NCBI GenBank assembly: GCA_018292915.2
Contig: JACVVK020000013.1
Coordinates: 2,956,001-3,020,000 of the forward strand
Direction: 5' to 3'
Length of the DNA stretch: 64,000 nucleotides
Source of the DNA: Batillaria attramentaria
Lineage: Eukaryota > Mollusca > Gastropoda > Batillariidae
Part shown: one piece after another, positions 40,101 through 46,581 of the stretch
Layout of the letters: each line of letters begins with the position of its first letter
Position numbering within the stretch: position 1 is the stretch's first letter
Position numbers and translations under genes: made by a program
The notes under the pieces: generated by a model
Told to the model about the DNA's origin: nothing
The model's input: the letters and a program-made list of their open reading frames with translations, nothing else
Database searches by the model: none

Positions 40101-40537
40101 ACCTCACAACTATCATTGAAGGTTTCGTTCCATCCATCTCGCCTCCTAACCACCCCCACCCCTCAGACCCCTTGAAGTTGCCAAGTTAATTTTGAACCTA
40201 CTTAACGTGGGCAGTTGACGGGAAAGAAAAAGGAGCATTTATAACGAACAAATAAGATAATAATAACAGCAACAGTCAGTCACGTCTGTACGGTGTACCA
40301 TATCCGGCATATATATATAGTGACATACCTGCCAATGACACACAAGCGTTGCACACAAGGGGAAGGGGCAATAAAGTAGTGCGGACAACTGACATACAAA
40401 GTCTTAATTATCTGTCACCAACATTACCCACCACTGACTTCTTCTGTCCCCTCCGTCAAAATGTCTTTAGTTAGGCTAGACAGCTGCCCCGTTAGGGAAG
40501 AAACACTGTCACCAAGGCTTCGACCAAGCCACGCCAT
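1..40537 (-). CDS. TRIP11: TRIP11 / GMAP-210 golgin, 5' part of gene (15 exons, 919 aa in window)
   Basis: Golgin ortholog of thyroid receptor-interacting protein 11 (GMAP-210), a cis-Golgi coiled-coil tether that in vertebrates captures curved vesicles through an N-terminal ALPS helix and also works with IFT20. Seen here: exon 1 encodes a Ser/Thr/Leu-rich amphipathic start (MAWLGRSLGDSVSSLTGQLS) followed by TKDILTEGTEEV, matching the family N terminus. Exon 3 (NERLKRVNRELEEK), exon 5 (WGDFDD then REINHLRQEVTRL), exon 7 (SLQDVHQNKMATLKKRHKDE) and exon 14 (LDDQHQEATNHLI) follow the vertebrate protein in order. All fifteen exon phases join without a frameshift, giving 2,757 nt. The remainder is low-complexity coiled coil rich in Glu, Gln, Leu and Lys. 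The C-terminal GRAB/GRIP-like part lies left of base 1. Vertebrate proteins are about 1,980 residues, so roughly half is present. Confidence 0.93.
1173..1627 (-). CDS. TRIP11: TRIP11 exon 14
   Basis: Residues 555-706, the longest complete exon. It opens with a Ser/Thr/Asp-rich linker and continues as coiled coil ending ELDDQHQEATNHLI, equivalent to the vertebrate ELDRQNQEATKHMI segment. Acceptor GTTTCAG, donor GTACAG, ends phase 0. Confidence 0.95.
1780..1953 (-). mobile_element. tRNA-headed SINE, family A
   Basis: On the minus strand: GGGGAGCCGGGGTGGCCGAA, box A-like, box B GAGTTCGTATCC, then GGCCAAATATTTGTGCTGGC and a tail GTTAAAACCCCC-ACCCACCC. In a TRIP11 intron. Confidence 0.85.
2366..2700 (+). 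mobile_element. tRNA-headed SINE, family D
   Basis: GATTTGGTATAGTGGTTAAG head, GACTTCGGATCCTGAGCTGC, then GGCAGGAATTTGGTGGGATT. Ends with CCCCGGGGGAGCAGCCCAAA, a tail shared with family B. Confidence 0.8.
2746..2913 (-). CDS. TRIP11: TRIP11 exon 13
   Basis: Residues 499-555 (VIDNLERENLVLKEQSVKLQ followed by more coiled coil with a W at the QADWQTNQ site). Acceptor TTGCCAG, donor GTCAGT, phase 1 to 1. Confidence 0.9.
3068..3370 (+). mobile_element. tRNA-headed SINE, family B
   Basis: Head GGTGAGCAGTGGTCTAACAG with box B GGGTTCGAGCCC, body ATATGTGATACCGTTTTTTC, CCTCCCCCAGCAAAATTG and tail TTCCCCCGGGTGAAGCAATC then CAAATTTCCC. About 300 bp. Confidence 0.85.
3648..3765 (-). CDS. TRIP11: TRIP11 exon 12
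   Basis: Residues 460-499 (SSLKSSIIEAGTELQKVSKE), ends phase 1. The acceptor tract is a short (TG)n run ending GACAG; donor GTCAGT. Confidence 0.88.
4037..4918. repeat. Minisatellite, 7 copies of 126 bp
   Basis: GGCCACCATCACTC recurs at 4,037, 4,163, 4,289, 4,415, 4,541, 4,667 and 4,793. Copies are nearly identical. In TRIP11 intron between exons 11 and 12. The period is a multiple of three but no frame suggests coding. Confidence 0.97.
5307..5441 (-). CDS. TRIP11: TRIP11 exon 11
   Basis: Residues 415-459, 45 codons, phase 0-0 (ILSDLRSVRQQLHMETAGRQ). Acceptor TTTCAG, donor GTGTGT inside a GT-rich stretch. Confidence 0.9.
5614..5879. mobile_element. TIR element (hAT-like ends)
   Basis: CTGGGCCCGCATGTA at the left is inverted at the right (TACATGCGGGCCCTG). 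Internal words such as GCCCTGGGT and TTAACCTCAA also recur in inverted order. About 266 bp, no coding capacity. I could not see a convincing target duplication. In the TRIP11 intron between exons 10 and 11. Confidence 0.6.
7435..7538 (-). CDS. TRIP11: TRIP11 exon 10
   Basis: Residues 380-414 (ELEEERSRAVHSQQQVGLDL then AKQCLLDQLEANH). Acceptor GTTGCAG. The donor GTAGTG is non-optimal and is immediately followed by an in-frame stop if read through, so the exon end is supported mainly by phase. Confidence 0.83.
7690..8018 (-). mobile_element. tRNA-headed SINE, family B
   Basis: Inverted relative to the 3,068 copy with the same tail, GGTGGCGCTGCACCGCGGCG body and TAGACCACCGCTCACC head (as on plus). 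Overlaps the (A)n/(T)n run at about 7,785-7,802. Confidence 0.85.
8032..8115. repeat. (TG)n plus G-run microsatellite
   Basis: About 55 bases of TG followed by GTG and a G-run of about 14. It lies between TRIP11 exons 9 and 10. Confidence 0.98.
8175..8352 (-). CDS. TRIP11: TRIP11 exon 9
   Basis: Residues 321-380, dense heptad coiled coil (QDVLQELQAEVEMLQTQREE). Acceptor CTGACAG, donor GTGAGG, ends phase 1. On the coding strand a long (CA)n tract begins about 90 nt downstream of the donor. Confidence 0.92.
8403..8819 (+). mobile_element. TTAA-flanked non-autonomous element, copy 1
   Basis: Bounded by TTAA with inverted ends TTAAAGGTCTGC and (reverse) TTAAAGATCAAAGC. A second, about 410 bp copy at 51,862-52,271 is in the opposite orientation and matches along the whole length, including GCTCACTGACCAAAAGCC and GAAAACTCTGCA. 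TTAA ends suggest piggyBac-type mobilisation. Confidence 0.75.
9092..9243 (-). CDS. TRIP11: TRIP11 exon 8
   Basis: Residues 270-320. A Ser/Asp/Thr-rich acidic linker leads into coiled coil (LQMELAGLKQQLASMTQEKD). Acceptor is a C-run then CAG; donor GTGACT is slightly weak. Phase 1 to 0. Confidence 0.88.
10203..10600. repeat. Two-copy direct repeat of about 185 bp
   Basis: CCAGCCCTCTAGATCTTCCA recurs at about 10,208 and 10,393, followed by matching blocks GGGAAATCACAAGACAT and GCTGACGT. TGACGTCA occurs three times (10,328, 10,537, 10,579). Confidence 0.85.
10634..10805 (+). mobile_element. tRNA-headed SINE, family A
   Basis: Full head GGGGAGCCAGGGTGGCCGAA, box B GAGTTCGAATCCC, body to GGACGTTAAACTCC and ACCCACCC end. 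Inserted in a (TC)n tract. Confidence 0.9.
11057..11222 (-). CDS. TRIP11: TRIP11 exon 7
   Basis: Residues 215-270. EVASLQDVHQNKMATLKKRH corresponds to the vertebrate MSVLQNAHQQKLTEISRRH segment. Acceptor TTCACAG, donor GTAAGA, ends phase 1. Confidence 0.94.
11223..14843. other. TRIP11 intron 6
   Basis: AT-rich intron sequence with a short (CA)n/(ACCC)n stretch near 12,210-12,280. A repeat tail (GGCTTTAAGCCCTAAAAACT) near 12,609 resembles words at 32,135 and 50,000. No further gene seen. Confidence 0.6.
14844..14909 (-). CDS. TRIP11: TRIP11 exon 6
   Basis: Residues 193-214, 22 codons, phase 0-0 (SGGKGNESSAQHEILSLQAK). Acceptor GATTGCAG, donor GTGAGT. A 66 nt symmetric exon, so skipping would keep the frame. 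Confidence 0.88.
16776..16826. repeat. (GA)n microsatellite
   Basis: About 50 bases of GA dinucleotide in a TRIP11 intron. Confidence 0.98.
17765..17856. mobile_element. 92-bp near-perfect palindrome bounded by TTAA
   Basis: Two 46-bp arms with no loop, centred on CCTA/TAGG (17,810.5). I see one G/A mismatch pair near the CGACGGAG / CTCTGTCG position. The outer ends are TTAACTCTTTGACGAC and its complement. Probably a minimal foldback or MITE related to TTAACCCTTTG-type elements. Confidence 0.75.
18869..19008 (-). CDS. TRIP11: TRIP11 exon 5 (acidic W-GDFDD motif)
   Basis: Residues 146-192. ESWGDFDDSLRLQREINHLR is followed by TRLRADSQHWRSVAGQ. This matches the vertebrate MDFGDII..QQEINRLSNEV and GHWRHIAQ segments. 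Acceptor CTTCCAG, donor GTGAGT, ends phase 0. The preceding intron is about 9.4 kb. Confidence 0.94.
19596..19755 (-). mobile_element. tRNA-headed SINE, family A
   Basis: Minus-strand copy with the same body (GTGATATCAAAGACGGGG as seen on the plus strand) and head GAGCCGAATGG; a few bases are missing near the anticodon-like region. Confidence 0.85.
22244..22411 (+). mobile_element. tRNA-headed SINE, family A
   Basis: Complete copy: GGGGAGCCGGGCTAGCCGAG, box B GAGTTCGAATCCC, ending ACACCCACCC. Confidence 0.9.
23642..23738. repeat. (TG)n followed by T- and G-runs
   Basis: About 62 bases of TG, then T- and G-homopolymers. Confidence 0.98.
24961..25136 (+). mobile_element. tRNA-headed SINE, family A (diverged head)
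   Basis: Head begins irregularly (GACTGAGGTCGAATGGTAGA) but box B and the body (AATATTTGTGCTGGCC) fit. Ends in CCACCCACC. Confidence 0.8.
25345..25419. repeat. (TG)n microsatellite
   Basis: About 75 bases of uninterrupted TG. Confidence 0.98.
26150..26415 (-). mobile_element. tRNA-headed SINE, family B (diverged)
   Basis: Same order of words: GGAAATTCGGGTTGCTTCCC, GGTGCAGCGCCACCC, GGAAAGCCGGATAACC, then a partly deleted head ending ACCGCTCA. Confidence 0.8.
28200..28244. repeat. (TAGTG)n pentanucleotide repeat
   Basis: About nine copies of TAGTG, 160 bp downstream of TRIP11 exon 4 in transcription order. Confidence 0.97.
28403..28544 (-). CDS. TRIP11: TRIP11 exon 4
   Basis: Residues 99-146, ending in phase 1 at donor GTAAGT. 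A coiled-coil start (KEINSLKQRHHELLEQHAKS) gives way to a Gly/Pro/Gln-rich linker. The family has a comparable flexible linker at this point before the acidic motif of exon 5. Confidence 0.92.
29178..29334 (-). mobile_element. tRNA-headed SINE, family A
   Basis: Minus-strand copy with body words (CAAATATTTGGTCCCAGCTG on plus) and CCGGCTCCCC head end. Moderately diverged. Confidence 0.8.
29889..29929. repeat. (TG)n microsatellite
   Basis: About 40 bases of TG. Confidence 0.97.
31826..31936 (-). CDS. TRIP11: TRIP11 exon 3
   Basis: Residues 62-98, 37 codons, phase 0 at both ends, donor GTAAG. NERLKRVNRELEEKAESAE closely follows the vertebrate NERLKKL..DLEEKHEASE segment, making this one of the most diagnostic exons. 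Confidence 0.94.
32510..32586 (-). CDS. TRIP11: TRIP11 exon 2
   Basis: Residues 36-61, reading HATELSLAKERIQQLESLYA. Acceptor TTACAG, donor GTGAGG. Starts phase 1 and ends phase 0. Start of the coiled coil. Sequence similarity to vertebrate TRIP11 is weak here; the placement rests on phase, splice sites and position between exons 1 and 3. Confidence 0.85.
34328..34522. mobile_element. hAT-like MITE with 6-bp target duplication
   Basis: A 195 bp element. Left end CAGGGTTGCACATTT is inverted at the right end (AATGTGCAACCCTG). AAGATA lies immediately on both sides (34,322-34,327 and 34,523-34,528). The interior repeats the words GTCCTAT and CAGGACACTG. No coding capacity. Lies in TRIP11 intron 1. 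Confidence 0.8.
35306..35475 (-). mobile_element. tRNA-headed SINE, family A
   Basis: Minus-strand copy; G-rich (GGGGGT)n at the tail side, box B as GGATTCGAACTC on plus, head GGCCGAATGGTAGAGC. The first part of the head is missing. Confidence 0.85.
36800..36850. repeat. (CA)n microsatellite
   Basis: About 50 bases of CA, preceded by (ATA)n at 36,726-36,746. Confidence 0.98.
37113..37160. repeat. (TG)n microsatellite
   Basis: About 48 bases of TG. Confidence 0.98.
38274..38743 (+). pseudogene. hAT transposase C-terminal remnant
   Basis: The frame from 38,450 to 38,743 contains FPDFATLTSISLVVPLTPVP then CERVFSLQNAVMTNKRNHLG and LNNKMPI. This is the hAT dimerisation region (family: A-x-I-L-P-S-V-ERGFS, then K-RN-L, then L-NL-I). 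Upstream sequence is in another frame (38,274-38,528), so the copy is frameshifted and 5' truncated. Not functional. Confidence 0.75.
38824..39409. mobile_element. hAT-type terminal repeats with duplicated right end
   Basis: CAGGGCTGCCACT at 38,824 is matched in inverted orientation by AGTGGCAGCCCTG ending 39,219 and again by a near copy (ctggcagccctg) ending 39,409. The segments at 39,027 and 39,228 are imperfect direct copies rich in GCCGGAAA motifs. A G-run of about 18 sits at 38,992-39,009. Together with the transposase remnant just upstream this looks like the 3' part of a hAT element or a nested MITE. Confidence 0.6.
39652..39800 (-). mobile_element. Diverged SINE, family A
   Basis: Words GGTGGGTGCTTCATGGGTTT, GTGATTTCAAAGATAGGGGC and TTCAAACACACGACC correspond to family A in order, with many substitutions. 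Confidence 0.55.
40432..40537 (-). CDS. TRIP11: TRIP11 exon 1 (start codon, ALPS-like helix)
   Basis: Residues 1-36. The start ATG is at 40,535-40,537 in a good context (G at -3, G at +4). The encoded WLGRSLGDSVSSLTGQLSSL stretch is small-residue, Ser/Thr and Leu rich with almost no charge, as expected of an amphipathic lipid packing sensor. The donor GTGGGT follows position 40,432 and leaves phase 1, which joins exon 2 to make an Asp codon. A GTAATG donor four bases further would break the frame. Confidence 0.92.
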
Positions 40538-40740
40538 AGCCTCGTCGGTCTTCAGCAGCCTCCTTTATCTGTCTCTGGTCGGAGTGCATGCCATTTGGAC
40601 CGTAAATGGTGTCTCGGTTGGTTTCTATTGGTGAATTATGTCAGTCTAGTGTCGTTTTCCATCGACTGCCAACGCGACGGCAGCCATCTTGGTTTTTCAA
40701 CGTGTCCTGCGCATGTGCACACCGGTAAGGGAGCTAACTC
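40538..40740 (-). promoter_or_regulatory. Probable TRIP11 core promoter and 5' UTR
   Basis: Reading the minus strand toward exon 1 there is an NRF1-like TGCGCATGTGCA (40,708-40,719, as written on the plus strand), a YY1-like CCAAGATGGC (40,683-40,692) and CCAAT (40,627-40,631). Locally CpG-richer than its surroundings, with no TATA box. This arrangement is typical of a housekeeping promoter. The transcription start is inferred, not seen. Confidence 0.6.
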
Positions 40741-41086
40741 TTAACATTTGGATTAAAAGGGGGTATGTGAAAGTGAAAGTAGCACATTACCGTCAGTTGA
40801 TGATCCTACAAAATGATTTGGTCCATATCGCTGTATAGTACAGAGAATCTAGTCACGCACAGTGCGAGACTTGGACACGGTTGCCCCTAAAACAAAGTGT
40901 ACCTTGGATAGTTGGTGGCCTACATTGTATCTTTTTGTAAGTACGTTTCCACAAACTGAGAGTCTCCAATGCTTTGGTCAAATGAATTGAACTGCATGTT
41001 ATTGTATGCCTTCAATGCAAGTGCTGGTGTGTCAACTTCTGTTTGTGTGTGAAAGGCATTCAAAGATCGTCTCCAGGTCTTGGAGT

Positions 41087-41100
41087 GTGTGTGTGTGTGC

Positions 41101-41137
<37 letters not shown>
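41087..41137. repeat. (TG)n microsatellite
   Basis: TG run with one interruption, about 400 bp upstream of the TRIP11 promoter. Confidence 0.97.
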
Positions 41138-41139
<2 letters not shown>

Positions 41140-41211
41140 CATCTATAACACGCACAGAAGAAATTTGAACTAGAGAGGCAGAAAATAAAAGCGACATAAA
41201 AGGAACAGAAA

Positions 41212-41325
41212 CCACTTAACTTTCACAAAGGACGGGACGGCTTTCGCCTTCCTCAGGACACAAACAGAAGGTGAAAGCCGAAACGTTGACCCGTGCCATC
41301 CTTTGTGAAAGTTAAGTGGATTCTG
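41212..41325. repeat. Short foldback repeat
   Basis: Outer arms CCACTTAACTTTCACAAAGG and its exact complement enclose a second pair (GGCTTTCGCCTTC / GAAGGTGAAAGCC) and the word GCCGAAACGTTGAC. Lies just upstream of the TRIP11 promoter. Confidence 0.7.
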
Positions 41326-41399
41326 TCCCTTTTATTTGCTTGACTTGTAACCACTTCGCAGTCATTACCATTTCCTTTTCTAGAGAGGCAGAAGCCTCC

Positions 41400-42112
41400 A
41401 TGGCTCCCTTGTGACAAGGGTCAAGGTCATTCACAAGAGTATGTTTGTAAAGCTCTTATCACTATCTATCATCGTGCCAAATAAGATGTCTCTAGCATTC
41501 TGAGTTCCTGGCAATATTACAGTTTTCCCCAAAACAGTTTAAATGGCCTTGATCTTAGGTCAAGGTCATTCAAATGAGGTCTTATCAATGTCTATCATTA
41601 CATCAAGTTTGACGCCTCTACTATTTGTAGTTCCTCTGAAAACAGAACATGTAATTTAAAAATTCACAACATACAGTTTAAATGACCTTGACCTCCACTC
41701 AATCATTCAAAAAAGGCAGGTCTCATTGCTGTCTATCATCATGTCTCGTTTGGTGCCTCTACTGTTTGTTGCTTCGGAGAAAATGCCAATGTTAAAGTTT
41801 CCCTAAAACAGCTTGCATGGCCTTGACCTTGACTAAAAGTCATTGAACACAGGTATGTCAGTAAAGGTGATGCCAATGTCTATCATCATGCAAAGTTTGA
41901 TGCGTCGATCTCTTTCTTCTAGTATCTGAGAAAATGCAAGTGTAAAATTTCCAAACAGACTGCTTTAATGACCTTGATCTTGAGTAAAGGTCATTAAAGT
42001 GGTATGTGTGCATAGGTCTTTATCACTGTCTTACGGTTGTCTATCAGCATGCCAAGTTTGGTGCGTCTGCTATTTGTAGATTCTGAGAAAATCTCAATGT
42101 TAAAGTTTTTCT
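41400..42112. repeat. Diverged tandem repeat, about 5 copies of 130-150 bp, with TCAAGGTCA motifs
   Basis: Each unit carries a TCAAGGTCA / TGACCTTGA-like word, CTATCAT, AAGTTTG-TGCCTCTAC and GAGAAAAT. Clear examples of the word are at about 41,429 and 41,561 (TCAAGGTCA), 41,687 and 41,819. Copies have diverged strongly, so the array is old. Confidence 0.85.
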
Positions 42113-42605
42113 GCACACACACACACCCACACACACATGACGGAGGGTTATTACATAGACTCCCATTGTTACACAAGGAAGCCAAAAACTCAGGCTAAAA
42201 CTGATACCTTTATTACCGGTACTTTATTACTGGTCTCATTGTCAACAAACTTCAGCAAACTGCCTGTAAATAATCTTGCAATATTATTAACACCAAAATA
42301 TGCTTTGCTGGCCTCCATCACTTTGTAAGATCACAGACCATATTAGCTGTTTAACAATGAAGCCCATCAGTTTAGCCGTTACAAAACTGGACATATTTTT
42401 CTCCACCTTGAAACAGAAATGAGCTAGTCCTTCCACGAAACTGGTTACCATACCTCTGCAGGGGGATGCGCCACACTAAAATTAAAAACAAAAAACACAA
42501 AAACACGCACACACAAAACCCGAGAGCAGAACTGATAACATGTCATACTTGCCAACCACTGAAAAAATAACTTTTACGCATATGAATTTTTGATTCGCCT
42601 GATTC

Positions 42606-43005
42606 GGGGCGGACGGTGGTCTAGTGGTTAAGAGACCTGTCACCAATGCGAGAGGTCAAGGGTTCGAGTCCCACTCAGGGCAAAGAATTTTTCCTTCTCG
42701 TATGTGGCACCGTTCATTCGGGCCGATCGTCGGGGGTTCTCTCCGGGTACTCCGGCTTCCTCCCCCTCTGCTTTGGAAATGTTCAGCCCACCAAATTTGA
42801 AAAATAAATGCAATTCTAAATCCCAAAATAGCTGAGCTGACCCTTCGCACCACGTGATTGTAATGTGTTTATGTCAAGTGTGTGAGAGAATGTGTGTGAT
42901 TCACGTGAGCATGCGTGTTGGGTTCAGTTCGCGGCGCTTTGAGCCGATTCATGAAATTGGGTAAAGCGCCTATACAATACTCATTATTATTATTATTAAA
43001 TAATA
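42606..43005 (+). mobile_element. tRNA-headed SINE, family C (full length)
   Basis: Head GGCGGACGGTGGTCTAGTGG, box B GGTTCGAGTCCC, body with CTCCGGCTTCCTCCCCCTC and a LINE-like end GCGGCGCTTTGAGCC..AAGCGCCTATA and (ATT)n. About 400 bp. Confidence 0.85.
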
Positions 43006-43526
43006 ATTATGTTGTGCTGTGGTCATCGAAACAAAACAACAACAACAAAGACCCAACAAACTATGTTGAACATGTACACCCAGACACTCTCTCACTGCAT
43101 CGAGATTCACGTAAATAATGAACCTCACTCACACACACACACACACACACACACAATATTTGGAAGTTATTTTTTGCTAGAAAACTTTGAATAGGACGGG
43201 TTCGTTCCTCGTGGCTAGCTTGCGTGTAAGCAGACCCGTTTTGCTTTTCACGTGGACGCTCAGTGTATAATGAATTCTGTCGTGTTCTCGACTGGGCAAT
43301 GGTCAGTTAGTCGGCCGGCCTGTGGTCAAGCGGCAGCTTGGTGCCTGTGCACGATCAGCATGGAGTGAAGAAAATGGCAGAAAAGTTAAGACTTCCGAGA
43401 AAGCCCTGCGGGAGCCCATGAATGAGATTCCCTAATCTGAGATCACAATCTGCCAAACAGATCAGTACCAGTATATTTACATCACCACGGATATAATGTA
43501 ATGCCCCCTTGTACAAGTACAGTATG

Positions 43527-44409
43527 TATCAGAGCTTAAAATGGCCCACAACCCAAAAGGCGGAAAAGTGTGTAGCATACAGTGACAAAGTGGCAAAGCC
43601 ACATGGGCGTGCGCAACCCTGTTCCGGCGGGTCCGTCGATAACTCTAGGCCCCTGCGACGACACCCAAGTCGGGCTAACCAAGACCGAGCCGAGCTCAGT
43701 GATACCTAAGAAGAAAAAAACAAAAATACTCGGTGACAAGAACACTGGTCAATTGCGAACAACTTTGATGTCCCCGTGTTATTTCACAGTGTGCACTGAA
43801 GCGGGGCAAACTGTCGCATTTACCAGCACAGTACATTTTCAGCCTGTTTAGAGATTATTGCCTGCACGAGCTGTCCCCCATGCACACACAGACCCGCAGC
43901 ATGCATGCATTTTTCGTGGCAGCTTTGTGCTCTGCCACGAAAAATGTGTGCTTGTTGTGGCAAAGGAGACAACTCACGCAGGCAATAATCTCTGAACAGG
44001 CTGAAAATGTACTGTGCCAGTGAATGTGACAGTTTTCACCGCTTCTGTGCACATCGTTAAATAACACAGGTTCCTCAAAGTTGTCCACAACTGTCCACTT
44101 TCCTTGTCACCGAGTATTTTTGTTTTTTCCTTCTTAGGTATCACTTAGCTCGGCTCGGTCTCGGTCAGCCCGACTTGCGTGTCGTTGCAGGGGCCTAGAG
44201 TTATCGACGGACCCGGAACAGGGTTGGGGCGTGCGTCTGCACAGCAGACATGTTATGCTAGGGGTGTCCAGGGGCATTCCCATATGGATTAAACTAAAAC
44301 CTGTGCAGTTTGGTGCATTTTGGCATTTTACGTGCTGTGGAGGAGGAAACACACTTTTTGGGGGAGGTAAATTTTTAGCCAAAGGTGGAAGATTTTAAGC
44401 CCTGATGCA
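43527..44409. mobile_element. Large foldback (hairpin) element
   Basis: Two long inverted arms meet near 43,927. The centre is a small hairpin (CGTGGCAG / CTGCCACG). Matching blocks outward include AGAGATTATTGCCTG / CAGGCAATAATCTCT, CAGCCTGTT, CGGTGACAAG / CTTGTCACCG, GATACCTAAGAAG, TCGATAACTCTAGGCCCCTG and GCTTAAAAT at the outer tips. The right arm carries about 100 extra bases. Short frames inside mirror each other and are not thought to be genes. Confidence 0.8.
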
Positions 44410-44554
44410 TGTCACCAACACTAAAATCGAGAGAAAATACCAGAGATACAGTAAATGTGACCCCTCAAAAAGACAACAAACAAAAAACCACAACGTAACG
44501 TGAGTAATTATGCTAAAACTTCTGTCTTCAACATCACCATCCTTTCCATGTATG

Positions 44555-44872
44555 TTAATCCCTTGCCTGCCAGCATACTCAGCTGCTAGCTTGCATGCAT
44601 TTGCCAGGGTGCAACATGGTCATAAACAAAAAATTCTAGAACATATGCTTAACAGGTAACCTAGCAAAACCTGTACTTTTTGGAGAGAAAAATAAATACA
44701 AAATTTAACCAGCTTATTGTTTCCAACGTTCCTTGTTTAATCTGGAGGCTTTTTTGCACATGTAATTAAGAATTTAATAAACTGCATGATGGAGATCTCC
44801 GTCATGATACGGCACTTTCGGGGGTGACTTATCATGACGGAGAACTCCATCGTAACGGTGGCAAAGGGTTAA
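44555..44872. mobile_element. piggyBac-like MITE (TTAA + CCCTTTGCC ends)
   Basis: Left end TTAATCCCTTGCCTGCC, right end (reverse) TTAACCCTTTGCCACCG. A subterminal hairpin pairs CTCCGTCATGATA with TATCATGACGGAG. TTAA targets and CCC-starting ends are piggyBac hallmarks. 318 bp, non-coding. Confidence 0.7.
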
Positions 44873-45033
44873 CTAAATGCAAATAGATAAATAAATAAAT
44901 ACATGTATATAAACATTCCTCATCATTTGACCCTAGATGAAATGAGGACCCTACAGAATGCAAATGGGTTGCAGACTGGTGCACGCACACGGCACGTCAT
45001 TATTCATTTTAAAATTCTTCAACATAAAAATTA

Positions 45034-45878
45034 AGTCAACCGTAACATCCAGCTCAAACAATTGTCCGCAACACTAACAAATAGTCAACTGTAACATCCA
45101 GCTCAAACAATTGTCCGCAACACTAACAAATAGTCAACCGTAACATCCAGCTCAAACAATTGTCCGCAACACTAACAAATAGTCAACTGTAACATCCAGC
45201 TCAAACAATTGTCCGCAACACTAACAAATAGTCAACTGTAACATCCAGCTCAAACAATTGTCCGCAACACTAACAAATAGTCAACTGTAACATCCAGCTC
45301 AAACAATTGTCCACAACACTAACAAATAGTCAACTTTAACATCCAGCTCAAACAATTGTCCACAACACTAATAAATAGTCAACTTTAACATCCAGCTCAA
45401 ACAATTGTCCACAACACTAACAAATAGTCAACTGTAACATCCAGCTCAAACAATTGTCCGCAACACTAACAAATAGTCAACTTTAACATCCAGCTCAAAC
45501 AATTGTCCGCAACACTAACAAATAGTCAACTTTAACATCCAGCTCAAACAATTGTCCACAACACTAACAAATAGTCAACTTTAACATCCAGCTCAAACAA
45601 TTGTCCACAACACTAACAAATAGTCAACTTTAACATCCAGCTCAAACAATTGTCCACAACACTAACAAATAGTCAACTTTAACATCCAGCTCAAACAATT
45701 GTCCACAACACTAACAAATAGTCAACTTTAACATCCAGCTCAAACAATTGTCCACAACACTAACAAATAGTCAACTTTAACATCCAGCTCAAACAATTGT
45801 CCACAACACTAACAAATAGTCAACTTTAACATCCAGCTCAAACAATTGCCCACAACACTAACAAATAGTCAACTTTAA
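45034..45878. repeat. Satellite-like array, about 17 copies of 49 bp
   Basis: The unit contains AGTCAACTGTAACATCCAGC, CAAACAATTG and CAACACTAAC. Very low divergence, with two main variants: CTGTAAC with TGTCCGC in the first copies and CTTTAAC with TGTCCAC in the later ones. Intergenic. Confidence 0.97.
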
Positions 45879-46024
45879 AAGAAAACAAGTCGAGAATGCA
45901 TTTGAGCATTGAGACATTTAACAAACAACGTATGTACACACCTAAAAGTAAAACACCTCCACTAACATGATGAATGGGTGACTTGATTGCATGGAGAAGC
46001 ACGCCGTTTTAATTGGCATGGTAT

Positions 46025-46440
46025 GGTATGGTAGACTTCTCCTCGGCGCACATATCCATCTCTGCTGAAATGCTCACGGCGCCGCAGGGCTGGAGGACGA
46101 AGCAGTGAAAGCCTGCTGCCGTTAAGCGCTACTTTGTGTGCAAACCTCCACCCTGCTATTCACTCTAGTGCGTGCGACAGTATTTCTGTTTACCACGCCA
46201 CCGGCCACAGCCTACTCTTCTTCGAAAGATGAACGTGGGATTTTTAGCGTGCACACTTGATGTTTGTGCGTGTGTGTGTACACGAAGGCGAGACAGGCAC
46301 CGCAAACGAGTCTGCACATGGATTTGACTCGATATGGGAAGGAAAAATCCCACCATATTCCTGCCCACAGGGGACTCGAACCCGGCAGCTCAGGATCCGA
46401 AGTCGGTTGCCTTAACCACTAGACCAAATCCCCTGTCAGA
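46025..46440 (-). mobile_element. tRNA-headed SINE, family D (longer form)
   Basis: On minus: GGGGATTTGGTCTAGTGGTT, box B GGGTTCGAGTCC, same body as the 2,366 copy, then a different 3' half (AGTAGCGCTTAACGGCAGCA). It lies in or next to the GDPGP1 3' UTR. Confidence 0.8.
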
Positions 46441-46581
46441 CCAAATCCCCAATTAATCACAAAGGAAATTGAGTGCACAATAACCGATGCAACAAACAAA
46501 ATCAAAGCATCCAGAACTGATATGTCCTTTACGGTATGGAATGGTGAGAGCAACCTAGCTGGCGCCGACGGACAATCTCGG

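Larger units (their letters stand above)
32587..40431. other. TRIP11 intron 1, 7.8 kb
   Basis: Holds a hAT-like MITE, SINE copies, CA/TG tracts and the hAT transposase remnant with its terminal repeats. No additional exon recognised. Confidence 0.6.

Noticed and set aside
43582..44382. Mirror-image open frames in the foldback element
   Set aside because: They mirror each other because of the inverted repeat and have no recognisable domain or splice-supported structure.
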